Assembly: GCF_040219615.1 (NCBI RefSeq)
Contig: NZ_JAVJSE010000003.1
Coordinates: forward strand, 181,955 to 245,954
Length of the DNA stretch: 64,000 bases
Reading direction: 5' to 3'
Source: Thalassobaculum_A sp040219615
GTDB lineage: Bacteria; Pseudomonadota; Alphaproteobacteria; Thalassobaculales; Thalassobaculaceae
The position numbers and the translations under genes are program-made. The notes beneath the pieces are model-generated. The model worked only from the letters and a program-made list of their open reading frames with translations. It ran no database searches and was not told the origin of the DNA. The first letter of the stretch is position 1, and the number at the start of each line of letters is the position of its first letter. Positions 42,470-50,708 of this stretch are shown piece by piece.

Positions 42470-42790
42470 ATGACGCGAACTATTGCACTCGCACTTGCGC
42501 TTTCGGTGACGATCGGCGGCACAGCCCTGGCCGAGGACCTGGAATTCACCCTGATCAACGGCAGCAATGCCGATGTGACGGCGTTCCACGTGTCGCACGC
42601 CGGAACCAGTTCGTGGGAGGAGAACCTGATCGCGGGCGGCTTCCTGCCGGTCGGCAACGAGATTGATATTCTGATCGCCGACGGCCGCAGCACATGCATC
42701 TACGACGTCCGCACCGAGTTCGCAGACGGTCAGACCTTCGAGGACTACGGCCTCGACCTGTGCCAGATGGGCTCCTACACCTTCCAATAG
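42470..42790 (+). CDS. Small secreted protein with signal peptide
   Basis: A 106-residue periplasmic or secreted protein. The first 21 residues (MTRTIALALALSVTIGGTALA) form a classical signal peptide with an ALA cleavage site before EDLEF. The mature part of about 85 residues has two cysteines (STCIYDVRTEF and GLDLCQMGSY) that could pair, and the beta-strand-like pattern FTLINGSNADVTAFHVS, WEENLIAGGFLPVGNEIDI. This pattern is seen in small alphaproteobacterial hypothetical proteins. GGGGA precedes the ATG. It is divergent from the glycan block; function unknown. Confidence 0.78.
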   Translation: MTRTIALALALSVTIGGTALAEDLEFTLINGSNADVTAFHVSHAGTSSWEENLIAGGFLPVGNEIDILIADGRSTCIYDVRTEFADGQTFEDYGLDLCQMGSYTFQ

Positions 42791-42908
42791 CGGCCATCGG
42801 CCAATAGCCACGACCGGCGACCGGGGCTTGCCGAGTCCCCGGCGCCGGGCCTCTACTGTCCGGGGACGCGGCCCGCGATCCGGCGATGCGCCCTGGGGAA
42901 CCCGCAGC

Positions 42909-43985
42909 ATGGACAGTGCAGGCCTGCCGGCGGACGGGCGGCTGGCGCCGATCGTGGCGAGCGCCGGCGGCGTCGCTGTCGCCGGCGTGGTGCGCAGCGC
43001 CACCGGGCTCGCCCGCATCCTGGAGATCGACGGCCCCGGGGCCGAGGCGGCACCGGCGCTGGCGGGCTTCGTCGAGGCCGCCGCGGCGCGCGGATGCACC
43101 GTGGTAAGGGCCGAGCTCGCGATCGGCGACCCGGCGACAGCGGCGCTGCGGGCGGCCGGCTTCCACCCCGTCGACCCGGCCGTGCACGCCGCCCAGCCGG
43201 CCCGCCCGGTGCGGCGGTTCGAGCGTCGGCTCGACGCCTCGACGCCCCGCACCCTGCCCTACTACGCCCAGTCGACCTGGTTCACCTGCGGCGCGGTCGC
43301 CCTGATGCTGGCCCATCGCCGCCTCGACCCGGCGGCCCCGGTCGACCGCCGCACCGAGATCGACCTGTGGCGCCAGGCGACCACCGTGCACGCCCCGCGC
43401 GGCCCCGGCGGCTGCGACCCGTTCGGGGTCGCCTGCGTCGGCGCCCGGCTCGGGCTCGGCGTGCGCGTAGTCTCGAGCACCGAGGGCCCGTTCTTCATGG
43501 GCCGCGCCTACGAGGACTCCCAGCTCGAGCTGATGCGCTTCGTGCAGGCCGGCTTCCGCGCCGAGGCCGCCGAGCGCGGCGTCGCCAGCGAAATCCGGGA
43601 ATGGACCCACGCCGACCTCGCCGCGACTGTCGCCGCCGGCGGCTCCGCCATCGTGCTGATCGACCAGACGATGTTCCACGGCGAGGCGATCCCGCACTGG
43701 GTACTGGTGCACGGGACCGACGGCGACGCTGGCTACGTTGTCGACGACCCCTGGGTCGAGCCCGACGACCGCGAGACCGACACCGACCGCTACGACCTGC
43801 CGGTCCCGGCCGACGCCCTCGACCGCATGGCGTGGTGGGGGGCGGTGTCGGTGCGGGCGACGGTGCTGGTGGAGGGGTTGGCATCCTGCTCGAGCCGATC
43901 CGATCGAGGACCGCAGGCATCGGACCGAGGAGCGAGCGCCAAGCCATGGGCCGGACTCCGGCAGGCATCGGCCATCGACCGGTAG
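42909..43985 (+). CDS. Peptidase C39-like cysteine protease with vestigial GNAT-like N-terminus
   Basis: A 358-residue protein. The C-terminal 230 residues look like a C39-type papain-fold peptidase (DUF3335/Peptidase_C39_2 relatives). C127 in YYAQSTWFTCGAVALML is the likely nucleophile, H263 in AIPHWVLVHG the catalytic histidine, and VVDDPW supplies the aspartate. The N-terminal 100 residues have the shape of a reduced GNAT fold (ARILEIDGPG, VRAELAIGDPATAALRAAGF) but lack a full acetyl-CoA motif. The ATG at 42909 is used. No ABC transporter or substrate peptide is adjacent, so the target is unknown. Confidence 0.75.
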   Translation: MDSAGLPADGRLAPIVASAGGVAVAGVVRSATGLARILEIDGPGAEAAPALAGFVEAAAARGCTVVRAELAIGDPATAALRAAGFHPVDPAVHAAQPARPVRRFERRLDASTPRTLPYYAQSTWFTCGAVALMLAHRRLDPAAPVDRRTEIDLWRQATTVHAPRGPGGCDPFGVACVGARLGLGVRVVSSTEGPFFMGRAYEDSQLELMRFVQAGFRAEAAERGVASEIREWTHADLAATVAAGGSAIVLIDQTMFHGEAIPHWVLVHGTDGDAGYVVDDPWVEPDDRETDTDRYDLPVPADALDRMAWWGAVSVRATVLVEGLASCSSRSDRGPQASDRGASAKPWAGLRQASAIDR

Positions 43986-44004
43986 CCGCCCCACGCCGGC
44001 CCGG

Positions 44005-44466
44005 CTACAGGAGCCGCACGTCGAGTTCGAACCTCATCATGTCCACGAGGCGTATCCGAGCGGTGTCCGGATGCTCGTGGCTGATGACCACGTTCAGGTC
44101 CGGTGAGCCCGGCAGCGGGACGATCGCGGACGGGACCTGCAGGAGCGGGGTCGCACGGAGACCGTGCCAGCCGTCCCCGCGGCGCTGGGTCCAGCCTTCC
44201 ATCCGCCGCCAGTCGAGCGGCAGGTCGTCGACCCGGAGCCTTTCGACCGCGAGGTCGTCCGGCGCCTCGTAGACGACCATGACGAGGTCCGGCAGCAACG
44301 ACGGATCCTCCACATGCACCAGCTTTTCGAGCACGCAGAGCGCCGGCGAGGTCGCGCAGTAGGTGACCGCATGGCCGACGCTGTTCCAACGGCCGTCGTA
44401 CAGCAGGCCATAGCCGCCGTCGAAGGCTTCCGCATGCCGCGTCCCCGACAACCGCCAGAGCCGCAT
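44005..44466 (-). CDS. RES-domain toxin (NAD+-targeting)
   Basis: A 153-residue protein with the RES signature. It starts MRLWRLSGTRHAEAFDGGYG and has GRWNSVGHAVTYCATSPALC, EKLVHVEDP and the final SHEHPDTARI serine region; R26, E47 and a serine near 131 are the conserved trio. RES toxins degrade or consume NAD+ through an ADP-ribosyltransferase-like fold. Its ATG overlaps the stop of the antitoxin gene by one base (TGATG), giving coupled translation. The arrangement is antitoxin first. Confidence 0.9.
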   Translation of the reverse strand: MRLWRLSGTRHAEAFDGGYGLLYDGRWNSVGHAVTYCATSPALCVLEKLVHVEDPSLLPDLVMVVYEAPDDLAVERLRVDDLPLDWRRMEGWTQRRGDGWHGLRATPLLQVPSAIVPLPGSPDLNVVISHEHPDTARIRLVDMMRFELDVRLL

Positions 44467-44903
44467 CAGGCGGCGGCACCCCAGGCGATCTTGCCGAGGA
44501 TGGTCTCGACCAGCCGAACACCCGCCTCGGTCTGAGAGAGCGTCAGCGGCGTCTCGTTGCCGAGCTCGGCCAGCGGCCGGCGCAGCCAGATGGCAGCCTT
44601 GTCGGGTTGGCCGAAGCAGTCCTCGGCAAGGGCCTGAATCCGCATCAGGCGGACGGCACGCTCTGACTCCTCGACCGTCAGAGACTGCCGCTTCGCCACC
44701 CGGTGCCGGCGGGTCCGTTGCGGGATCACCAACTGCTCGATCTCCCGCTCGCTCAAACCGGCCTTCGCGAGGCCGCCCAGAGCCTCCAGGGGAAGCCGCC
44801 GGCGGACCAGCTGTACCAGGTCGCCCTGCGAGCGTACGTCGACGCCCAGCACCGCCCGGCCACCCAGTTTGCGGGCCACTTCCTCGACGATCGCGATCGA
44901 CAT
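44466..44903 (-). CDS. Xre/MbcA/ParS-type antitoxin (DUF2384)
   Basis: A 145-residue protein. An N-terminal HTH-like part (ALGGLAKAGLSEREIEQLVIPQRTRRHRVAKRQ) is followed by the toxin-binding DUF2384 segment: QALAEDCFGQPDKAAIWLRR and PLAELGNETPLTLSQTEAGV, ending VRLVETILGKIAWG. The combination is the usual partner of RES toxins. The ATG at 44903 is chosen because the domain begins soon after and GGAGGCTCC lies just upstream. The large hairpin at 44918-44963 sits directly in front of it. Confidence 0.9.
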   Translation of the reverse strand: MSIAIVEEVARKLGGRAVLGVDVRSQGDLVQLVRRRLPLEALGGLAKAGLSEREIEQLVIPQRTRRHRVAKRQSLTVEESERAVRLMRIQALAEDCFGQPDKAAIWLRRPLAELGNETPLTLSQTEAGVRLVETILGKIAWGAAA

Positions 44904-44917
44904 CGGAGCCTCCTTGG

Positions 44918-44963
44918 TTGCCCGGCCAACTGCCCTCATATTGGGCAGCAGATGGCCGGGCAA
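44918..44963 (-). terminator. Strong hairpin between the metE-like gene and the RES/Xre pair
   Basis: TTGCCCGGCCA (44918-44928) pairs perfectly with TGGCCGGGCAA (44953-44963). Inside it CTGCCC and GGGCAG pair again around a TCATATT loop, making a stem of at least 17 base pairs. It lies between the end of the metE-like gene and the antitoxin start, both on the minus strand. It can serve as a terminator for the former, although no T-run follows, or as an operator for the latter. Confidence 0.6.
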
Positions 44964-44971
44964 CAAGCCCC

Positions 44972-46081
44972 CTACCCCCACACCTCCTCCGCCACCTCCT
45001 TCAGCAGCGCCAGCTTGCGCCACTGGTCGGACTCGGTCAGGTCGTTGCCGTGGGCGGTCGAGGAGAAGCCGCATTGCGGGCTGACGCAGAGCTGGTCGAG
45101 CGGCACGTATTTCGCCGCCTCCTCGATCCGGCGCTCCAGGTCGGCCTTGGATTCCAGCTCCGGGTGCTTGGTGGTCATCAGGCCGAGCACGACGCGCTTG
45201 CCCTTCGGCACGAAGCGCAGCGGCGCGAAGTCGCCGGAACGCTGGTCGTCGTATTCCAGGAAGAAGCCGTCGATGTTCATCTCGTTGAACAGGATCTCGG
45301 CCACCGGCTCGTAGCCGCCCTGCGCCACCCAGGCGCTCTTGAAGTTGCCGCGGCACAGATGCACGCAGACCTTCATGTCGGCCGGGCGGCTCTTGATCGC
45401 CTCGTTAAACAGCCGGCAGTAGGTGTGGGTCAGCTCGTCCGGGTCGTCGCCGCGCGCCCGCGTGCTCTCGCGGATCGAGTCGTCGCACAGATAGGCGAGG
45501 TTGGTGTCGTCCATCTGCAGGTAGCGGCAGCCGCGCGCCGCCAGGTCGGCGATCTCGTCGGCATAGGCGGCCGAGAGATCCGCGTAGAAGTCGTCCAGGC
45601 TGGGATACACCGCCTCGTCGATCGCCTTGCGGCCGCCGCGGAAGTGCAGCATCGACGGCGACGGGATCGTCACCTTCGGGGTGCGCGTGGTGGCGGCTTT
45701 CAGGAAGTCGAAGTCGCGGCCCTGGATCGGCTCGTCATGGGTGATCTTGCCGGTGATGTGCATGGTCGGCGGCTTGAAGCCGACGGTGGTGCCGTCGTCC
45801 TTGCGGAACGCCGCCTTGAACTCGCCCTCCTCGATCGTCACCCCGCCCAGGCGCTGCAGGAAGTCGGTGTGGAAGAAGGTCCGGCGGTACTCGCCGTCGG
45901 TGACCGCGTCGAGGCCGACCTCCTCCTGCCGGCGCACCACCTCGCGGATGCAGTCGTCCTCGACCGCACGCAGCTCGTCGGCGCTGCACTTGCCCTCCAT
46001 GGCGCGGGCCCGGGCCTCCTGCAGCCGGGCTGGGCGCAGCAGGCTGCCGACATGGTCGAAGCGGAACGGGGCGGCATCCAT
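44972..46081 (-). CDS. MetE C-terminal-like methyltransferase (cobalamin-independent methionine synthase family)
   Basis: A 369-residue single-domain protein corresponding to the C-terminal catalytic half of MetE, similar to YxjG/YxjH-type proteins. It starts with FRFDHVGSLLRPARLQEAR. The middle LQMDDTNLAYLCD and the zinc-site region MKVCVHLCRGNFKS (H-x-C) are followed by the late VSPQCGFSSTAHGN, whose cysteine is the remaining zinc ligand. GGAGGAG six bases upstream supports the ATG at 46081. It is third in a leftward amidohydrolase / GntR / metE-like cluster. Homocysteine may not be its physiological acceptor. Confidence 0.85.
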   Translation of the reverse strand: MDAAPFRFDHVGSLLRPARLQEARARAMEGKCSADELRAVEDDCIREVVRRQEEVGLDAVTDGEYRRTFFHTDFLQRLGGVTIEEGEFKAAFRKDDGTTVGFKPPTMHITGKITHDEPIQGRDFDFLKAATTRTPKVTIPSPSMLHFRGGRKAIDEAVYPSLDDFYADLSAAYADEIADLAARGCRYLQMDDTNLAYLCDDSIRESTRARGDDPDELTHTYCRLFNEAIKSRPADMKVCVHLCRGNFKSAWVAQGGYEPVAEILFNEMNIDGFFLEYDDQRSGDFAPLRFVPKGKRVVLGLMTTKHPELESKADLERRIEEAAKYVPLDQLCVSPQCGFSSTAHGNDLTESDQWRKLALLKEVAEEVWG

Positions 46082-46146
46082 GGTGATCTCCTCCAACAGT
46101 CTTCTTTGTCGCGGTGTTCTTTGTCGTTGTCGGTCGGCAGGGCCGG

Positions 46147-46872
46147 TCAGACCGCGTCCCTGAGGCGGATCAGGGCGGCGCCGGGCACGCCGTCGAGCAG
46201 GCTGCGGTCGCTGCGCGCCAGGTCGAGGTTGCGGCGCGCCAGCCGGGCATGCTCGCGGGCCAGGCCCTCGGCGCGCGCGCCCTCGCGGTTCTCGATGGCC
46301 TCCAGGATGGTTCGGTGCTGGTCCTGCGCCACGATCAGCATCTCGCGCGAGCGCGGCAGCTCGGACTGCGCGAAGAAGAACGCCGACGGCGAGGCGAAGG
46401 GCAGCGAGGTGGCGTGGTCGAGGGCGCGTTCCAGGGCGGTGCTCTTGGCCAGCCCCAGAAGCAGGCGGTGGAAGCGCTGGTTCAGCGACACATAGGCGCT
46501 GAATCCGCCGGCGCCGCTGTCCGGGCCGACCACCGCGTCGAGCTGGCGCACGCAGGTGCGCAGGGCGTCGAGCTCGGAGCGCCGGCCCAGCCGCTCGCTG
46601 GCCAGCCGGGCGGCGGTGCCCTCCAGCACGCCGCGCAGCTCGATGGCGTCGACGATCTCGTCGTAGCCGAACGCCTTGACCACATAGCCGCCGCTCGGCA
46701 GCGCCTCCAGCAGGCCCTCGTGCTCCAGCTTGACCAGGGCGAGACGGACCGGCGTGCGCGACACCCCGAGCCGCTCGACCAGCGGCAGCTCGGAGACCCG
46801 GTCGCCGGGCCGCAGGTCGCCGTTCAGGATCAGGTCGCGGAGCTTCAGCAGGGCGTCCAGCGACTGGCTCAT
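46147..46872 (-). CDS. GntR-family (FCD) transcriptional regulator
   Basis: A 241-residue regulator. The winged helix is at residues 5-70 (LRPGDRVSELPLVERLGVSR, TPVRLALVKLEHEGLLEALP). The all-helical FCD effector domain follows with a metal-site-like HxxF...H pattern (NQRFHRLLLGLA, DQHRTILEAIENREG). The frame continues further upstream, but the ATG at 46872 (MSQSLDALL) is the family-like start. It probably represses its own operon through the TGTATACA pair upstream. Confidence 0.92.
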   Translation of the reverse strand: MSQSLDALLKLRDLILNGDLRPGDRVSELPLVERLGVSRTPVRLALVKLEHEGLLEALPSGGYVVKAFGYDEIVDAIELRGVLEGTAARLASERLGRRSELDALRTCVRQLDAVVGPDSGAGGFSAYVSLNQRFHRLLLGLAKSTALERALDHATSLPFASPSAFFFAQSELPRSREMLIVAQDQHRTILEAIENREGARAEGLAREHARLARRNLDLARSDRSLLDGVPGAALIRLRDAV

Positions 46873-46900
46873 GGGATGGGCTCCACGGCTGCGTGCGAAC

Positions 46901-46992
46901 TGTATACAGACGAGAACGGTATCGGCTGGTATGGCAGAGTCAAGGGCTCCAGGACACCACACTCGGACGTTCGTCGGGATTTGGTGTATACA
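46901..46992. promoter_or_regulatory. Pair of TGTATACA palindromes upstream of the GntR gene
   Basis: Two identical 8-bp palindromes TGTATACA, each followed by G, lie at 46901-46908 and 46985-46992 in the 139-bp gap between the amidohydrolase gene and the GntR gene. Their spacing is 84 bp, eight turns of B-DNA, so two regulator dimers would face the same side of the helix. FCD-type GntR proteins often bind TGTATACA-like sites, so self-regulation with looping is plausible. Confidence 0.7.
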
Positions 46993-47011
46993 GCAACGAC
47001 CATATGCGGGC

Positions 47012-47848
47012 TCACCGGTCCAGACGGTACACCCGCATCGCGTTGCCGCCGAGCACCGCCGCCCGCTCGGCGGCGGACAGGCCGGCCAGGTAGCAGCGCA
47101 CTGCCGAAACCCAGTCGTCATATGATCCTACGAGGGTCAGCACCGGCCAGTCGCTGCCGAAGACCAGGCGGTCCGGGCCGAAGCAGGACAGCAGGTGATC
47201 GACCCAGGGGCGCAGGCCGTCGGCAGTCCATTCAGGGCCGGCCTCGGTGGCCAATCCCGACAGCTTGCATACAGACCGGCCGTCGGCGGCGATCGCCGCG
47301 ATATCCCGCGCCCAGGGCTCGAAGGCGCGGTCTCGGATCGCCGGCTTGGCGCCGTGGTCGACGACGATCCGCAGTTCCGGGTGGCGGTCGCGCAGCCGGG
47401 CCAGCCGCGGCAGGTGGCGCGGCAGCACCAGGGCGTCGAACGCGAGGTCGTGCCCGACCATCGCCCGCAGCGCCGGTGCCAGGTCTTCCCGCAGCAGCCA
47501 GTCGTCGTCGGCGATGTCCTGCACCATCGGCCGCAGCCCGACCAACTTCGGATGCGCGGCCAGCGCGGCGATCCGCTCGGGCGCGTCGGGCGCCGCCAGA
47601 TCGGTCCAGCCGACCACGCCGCGCACGAAGCCGTTTGCCTCGGCGAGGTCGAGCAGGAAGCCGGTCTCCGCCTCGGTCGGCGCAGCCTGCACCAGCACCG
47701 TGCCGGCGACCCCGTTGGCGGCCATCAGCGGTGCCAGGTCGCCCGGCAGAAAGTCGCGGTACAGCGGCGCCAGGTCGGGCGTCAGCCAGCCGTAGTCGGC
47801 GCGGGCCGGCCGCCAGAAATGCTGGTGGGCGTCGATGATGGCGGACAT
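47012..47848 (-). CDS. Amidohydrolase-family lactonase-like protein
   Basis: A 278-residue metal-dependent hydrolase. IIDAHQHFWRP has the H-x-H metal site, LRIVVDHGAKP holds a further histidine, and DRLVFGSDWPVLTLVGSY contains the catalytic GSDW aspartate. This is the pattern of L-fucono-/L-rhamnono-lactonases and related amidohydrolase 2 enzymes. It opens a leftward cluster with the GntR regulator and the MetE-like gene; the linked substrate is unknown. The start lies 77 bases from the divergent davA start. Confidence 0.85.
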   Translation of the reverse strand: MSAIIDAHQHFWRPARADYGWLTPDLAPLYRDFLPGDLAPLMAANGVAGTVLVQAAPTEAETGFLLDLAEANGFVRGVVGWTDLAAPDAPERIAALAAHPKLVGLRPMVQDIADDDWLLREDLAPALRAMVGHDLAFDALVLPRHLPRLARLRDRHPELRIVVDHGAKPAIRDRAFEPWARDIAAIAADGRSVCKLSGLATEAGPEWTADGLRPWVDHLLSCFGPDRLVFGSDWPVLTLVGSYDDWVSAVRCYLAGLSAAERAAVLGGNAMRVYRLDR

Positions 47849-47925
47849 CGGCCACTCCTTATCTGGCCGCGGCCCCGCATGCCGCGCCGATGGTAAACAT
47901 AGCCCCGTCGCGCTATGACGGCGAC

Positions 47926-48717
47926 ATGCGGATCGCCCTCCTGCAATGCGCCCCCGGTGCGCCCGACACTGCCGCCGGCCTGGCCCGGCTGGACGCCGCG
48001 GCGAGCCGTGCCGCCGCCGCCGGTGCGGCGCTGCTGGTGACGCCGGAGATGTTCCTGACCGGCTACGCCATCGGCCCCGAGGCGGTCGCGACGCTCGCCG
48101 AACCGGCCGACGGACCGGCCGCCCGCGAGGCCGCCGCGATCGCCCGCCGGCACGGGGTCGCCCTGCTGTACGGCTGGCCCGAGCGGGACGGCGACGCCGT
48201 CTACAACGCCGTCCAGCTGATCGACGCCGACGGCCGGCGGCTGGCCGGCTACCGCAAGACCCACCTGTTCGGCGCGGTCGACCGCGGCCAGTTCAGCGCC
48301 GGCCGCACCCTGTCGCCGGTGGTCGAGGTCGGTGGCCCCCAGGGCGCTTTCCGGGTCGCCCTGGCGGTCTGCTACGACATCGAGTTCCCGGAGGTCGCCC
48401 GCGCCCTGGCGCTGGCCGGGGCCGAGGCGATCCTGGTGCCGACCGCCAACATGGCGCCGTTCCACAGCGTGGCGACCCGGCTGGTGCCGGCCCGGGCCGA
48501 GGAGAACACGGTGTTCGTGGCCTATGCCAACTATGTCGGGCACGAGGGTGGGTTCGACTATTGCGGGCTGTCCTGCGTCTGCAGTCCCGACGGCCGCGAC
48601 CTGGCGCGCGCCGGAACCGGCGAGGAACTGCTGGTCGCCGACCTCGACCGCGCCCGGATCGACGCCGCCCGCACATCGCTCACCTACCTGCGCGACCGCC
48701 GGCCGGGGTTGTACTGA
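47926..48717 (+). CDS. davA: 5-aminovaleramidase (delta-aminovaleramidase), nitrilase superfamily
   Basis: Hydrolyses 5-aminovaleramide to 5-aminovalerate and ammonia in lysine catabolism. The 263-residue length and sequence match Pseudomonas DavA closely: LLVTPEMFLTGYAIG (E41), YRKTHLFGAVDR (K111) and AVCYDIEFPEVARALAL (C149) form the Glu-Lys-Cys triad, and LVPTANMAPF plus VYANYCG-like VAYANYVGHEGG are also shared. The ATG at 47926 gives the family start MRIALLQ. davB lies downstream on the same strand, after a repeat-bearing gap of 184 bases. The reaction follows directly on that of DavB. Confidence 0.93.
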   Translation: MRIALLQCAPGAPDTAAGLARLDAAASRAAAAGAALLVTPEMFLTGYAIGPEAVATLAEPADGPAAREAAAIARRHGVALLYGWPERDGDAVYNAVQLIDADGRRLAGYRKTHLFGAVDRGQFSAGRTLSPVVEVGGPQGAFRVALAVCYDIEFPEVARALALAGAEAILVPTANMAPFHSVATRLVPARAEENTVFVAYANYVGHEGGFDYCGLSCVCSPDGRDLARAGTGEELLVADLDRARIDAARTSLTYLRDRRPGLY

Positions 48718-48740
48718 TGGATCGGACGACGAGACGGCGG

Positions 48741-48863
48741 GTGGGTCCCGGAGCCGGCTGCTGTCGCAGCCCCTCCGGGATGACGAGGAGTGGCGAGGTC
48801 GTCGGCCGCTCTCCTTTCCGTCATCCCGGAGGGCCCGCGTCAGCGGGTGGCTCCGGGACCCAC
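48741..48863. repeat. REP-like inverted repeat pair between davA and davB
   Basis: Unit 1 (about 48741-48786) runs GTGGGTCCCGGAGCC to CTCCGGGATGACGA. Unit 2 (48819-48863) is the same unit inverted, from CGTCATCCCGGAGG to GGCTCCGGGACCCAC. Together they form a long imperfect palindrome. The same family occurs at the right end of the window, so this is an interspersed genomic repeat that here landed inside the davAB operon. It may act as an RNA hairpin between the two genes. Confidence 0.85.
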
Positions 48864-48901
48864 GCAGCGATGGGCATCTCGATGACCACCCGAGGAGCGC
48901 C

Positions 48902-50563
48902 ATGACTCCCTCACCCGGCCCGGTCACCGCCTTCGGCCCGGACTTTCCGTTCGCCTACGACGACTGGCTGGCGCATCCGGCCGGGCTCGGCGCGATTCCG
49001 GCCGAGCGGCACGGCGCCGAGGTCGCGGTGGTCGGCGCCGGCATCGCCGGGCTGATCGTGGCCTACGAGCTGATGAAGCTCGGCCTGCGCCCCGTCGTCT
49101 ACGAGTCCGGCCAGCTCGGCGGGCGGCTGCGCTCGCAGCCCTTCGAGGGCGCCGACGGCATCGTCGCCGAGCTCGGCGGCATGCGGTTCCCGGAGTCCTC
49201 GACCGCGTTCTGGCACTATGCGGACCGGGTCGGCGTGGAATCGCGACCGTTCCCGAACCCGCTGACCCCGGCGGCCGGCAGCACGGTCATCGACCTGGAG
49301 GGCGAGACCTTCTACGCCCGCACCCTGGACGACCTGCCGGCGCTGTTCCGCGAGGTCGCCGTCGCCTGGGCGTCGGCGCTCGAGGAGGGCGCCGGCTTCA
49401 CCGCCCTGCAGGCGGCACTGCGGGCGCGCGACGCCGGGCGGCTGAAGGAGCTGTGGAACGCCCTGGTGCCGCTGTGGGACGAGCGCACCTTCTACGACTT
49501 CGTGGCCTCGTCCTCGGCGTTCCGGGCCCTGCCGTTCCGGCACCGCGAGGTGTTCGGCCAGGTCGGCTTCGGCACCGGCGGCTGGGACAGCGACTTCCCG
49601 AACTCGATGCTGGAGATCCTGCGGGTCGTGCTGACCGGCTGCGACGACAACCAGCGCCTGGTGGTCGGCGGCGTCGAGCGGGTGCCGCAGGGGCTGTGGC
49701 GCCGTGCGCCGGAACGGGTGGCGCACTGGCCGCGCGGGACCAGCCTGGCCGGCCTGCACGGCGGCGCGCCCAGGCCGGGGGTCACGCGGATCGCCCGGCA
49801 TGCCGGCGGCAAGTTCGCGGTGACCGACCGCTGGGGCCGGGCCCGGACCGTCGACGCGGTGGTGGCGACCTGCCAGTCCTGGCTGCTGACCACCGCTATC
49901 GACTGCGACGAGTCGCTGTTCGCGCAGCCGCTGTGGATGGCGCTCGACCGCACCCGCTACATGCAGTCGTCCAAGACCTTCGTGATGGTCGACCGGCCGT
50001 TCTGGAAGGACGTCGACCCGGCCACCGGGCGCGACCGCATGAGCATGACCCTGACCGACCGGCTGACCCGCGGCACCTACCTGTTCGACAACGGGCCGGA
50101 CCGGCCGGGGGTGATCTGCCTGACCTATTCCTGGATGAGCGACGCCCTGAAGATGCTGCCGCTGCCGGTCGAGAAGCGGGTCGACCTGGCGCTGTCGGCG
50201 CTGGCCAAGATCTATCCGGGGGTGGCGATCCGCGACCACATCATCGGCGACCCGATCACCGTGTCGTGGGAGAGCGACCCGAACTTCCTCGGCGCCTTCA
50301 AGGGCGCCTTGCCCGGCCACTACCGCTACAATCACCGCATGTACGGCCACTTCGTGCAGAAGGCCATGCCGCCGGAGCAGCGCGGCATCTTCCTGGCCGG
50401 CGACGACGTCTCCTGGACCCCGGCCTGGGTCGAGGGCGCGGTGCAGACCGCGCTGAACGCGGTGTGGGGCGTGACCGCGCATTTCGGCGGCGGTTCGGCG
50501 CCGGGGAATCCGGGGCCGGGCGACGTCTACGACGCGCTCGGGCCGGTCACGCTGCCGGGGTAG
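48902..50563 (+). CDS. davB: L-lysine 2-monooxygenase
   Basis: Flavin enzyme converting L-lysine and O2 to 5-aminovaleramide, CO2 and water. The 553-residue protein matches Pseudomonas DavB almost throughout: FGPDFPFAYDDWLAHPAGLG, the FAD site AVVGAGIAGLIVAYELMKLG, AELGGMRFPESSTAFWHYAD, FGQVGFGTGGWDSDFPNSML, RYMQSSKTFVMVDRPFWKD and AGDDVSWTPAWVEGAVQT. It sits after davA, so the pair makes 5-aminovalerate. Genes for the next steps (davT, davD) are not in this window. The related tryptophan 2-monooxygenase is a less likely alternative because of the much closer DavB match. Confidence 0.95.
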   Translation: MTPSPGPVTAFGPDFPFAYDDWLAHPAGLGAIPAERHGAEVAVVGAGIAGLIVAYELMKLGLRPVVYESGQLGGRLRSQPFEGADGIVAELGGMRFPESSTAFWHYADRVGVESRPFPNPLTPAAGSTVIDLEGETFYARTLDDLPALFREVAVAWASALEEGAGFTALQAALRARDAGRLKELWNALVPLWDERTFYDFVASSSAFRALPFRHREVFGQVGFGTGGWDSDFPNSMLEILRVVLTGCDDNQRLVVGGVERVPQGLWRRAPERVAHWPRGTSLAGLHGGAPRPGVTRIARHAGGKFAVTDRWGRARTVDAVVATCQSWLLTTAIDCDESLFAQPLWMALDRTRYMQSSKTFVMVDRPFWKDVDPATGRDRMSMTLTDRLTRGTYLFDNGPDRPGVICLTYSWMSDALKMLPLPVEKRVDLALSALAKIYPGVAIRDHIIGDPITVSWESDPNFLGAFKGALPGHYRYNHRMYGHFVQKAMPPEQRGIFLAGDDVSWTPAWVEGAVQTALNAVWGVTAHFGGGSAPGNPGPGDVYDALGPVTLPG

Positions 50564-50708
50564 CGGGCGCGCCGGACCGGTCCCGCACGAGCGGAGTCCC
50601 CTTCCGCCCGCAAAATGGGCATTGTTTCGCCACGAGTGCCGAGGATGATCGGATCTGCCGGCCGCAGCACGGGGCCGGCACCCGCGTCCCGTTCCGCCGG
50701 AGGCCTGC

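Noticed and set aside
46873..47121. Longer GntR protein starting at 47121
   Set aside because: The extension would span the two operator palindromes and overlap the amidohydrolase gene; the ATG at 46872 gives the normal family length.
48902..50563. Tryptophan 2-monooxygenase (auxin pathway)
   Set aside because: The family is related, but blocks across the whole protein match lysine 2-monooxygenase, and davA lies directly upstream.
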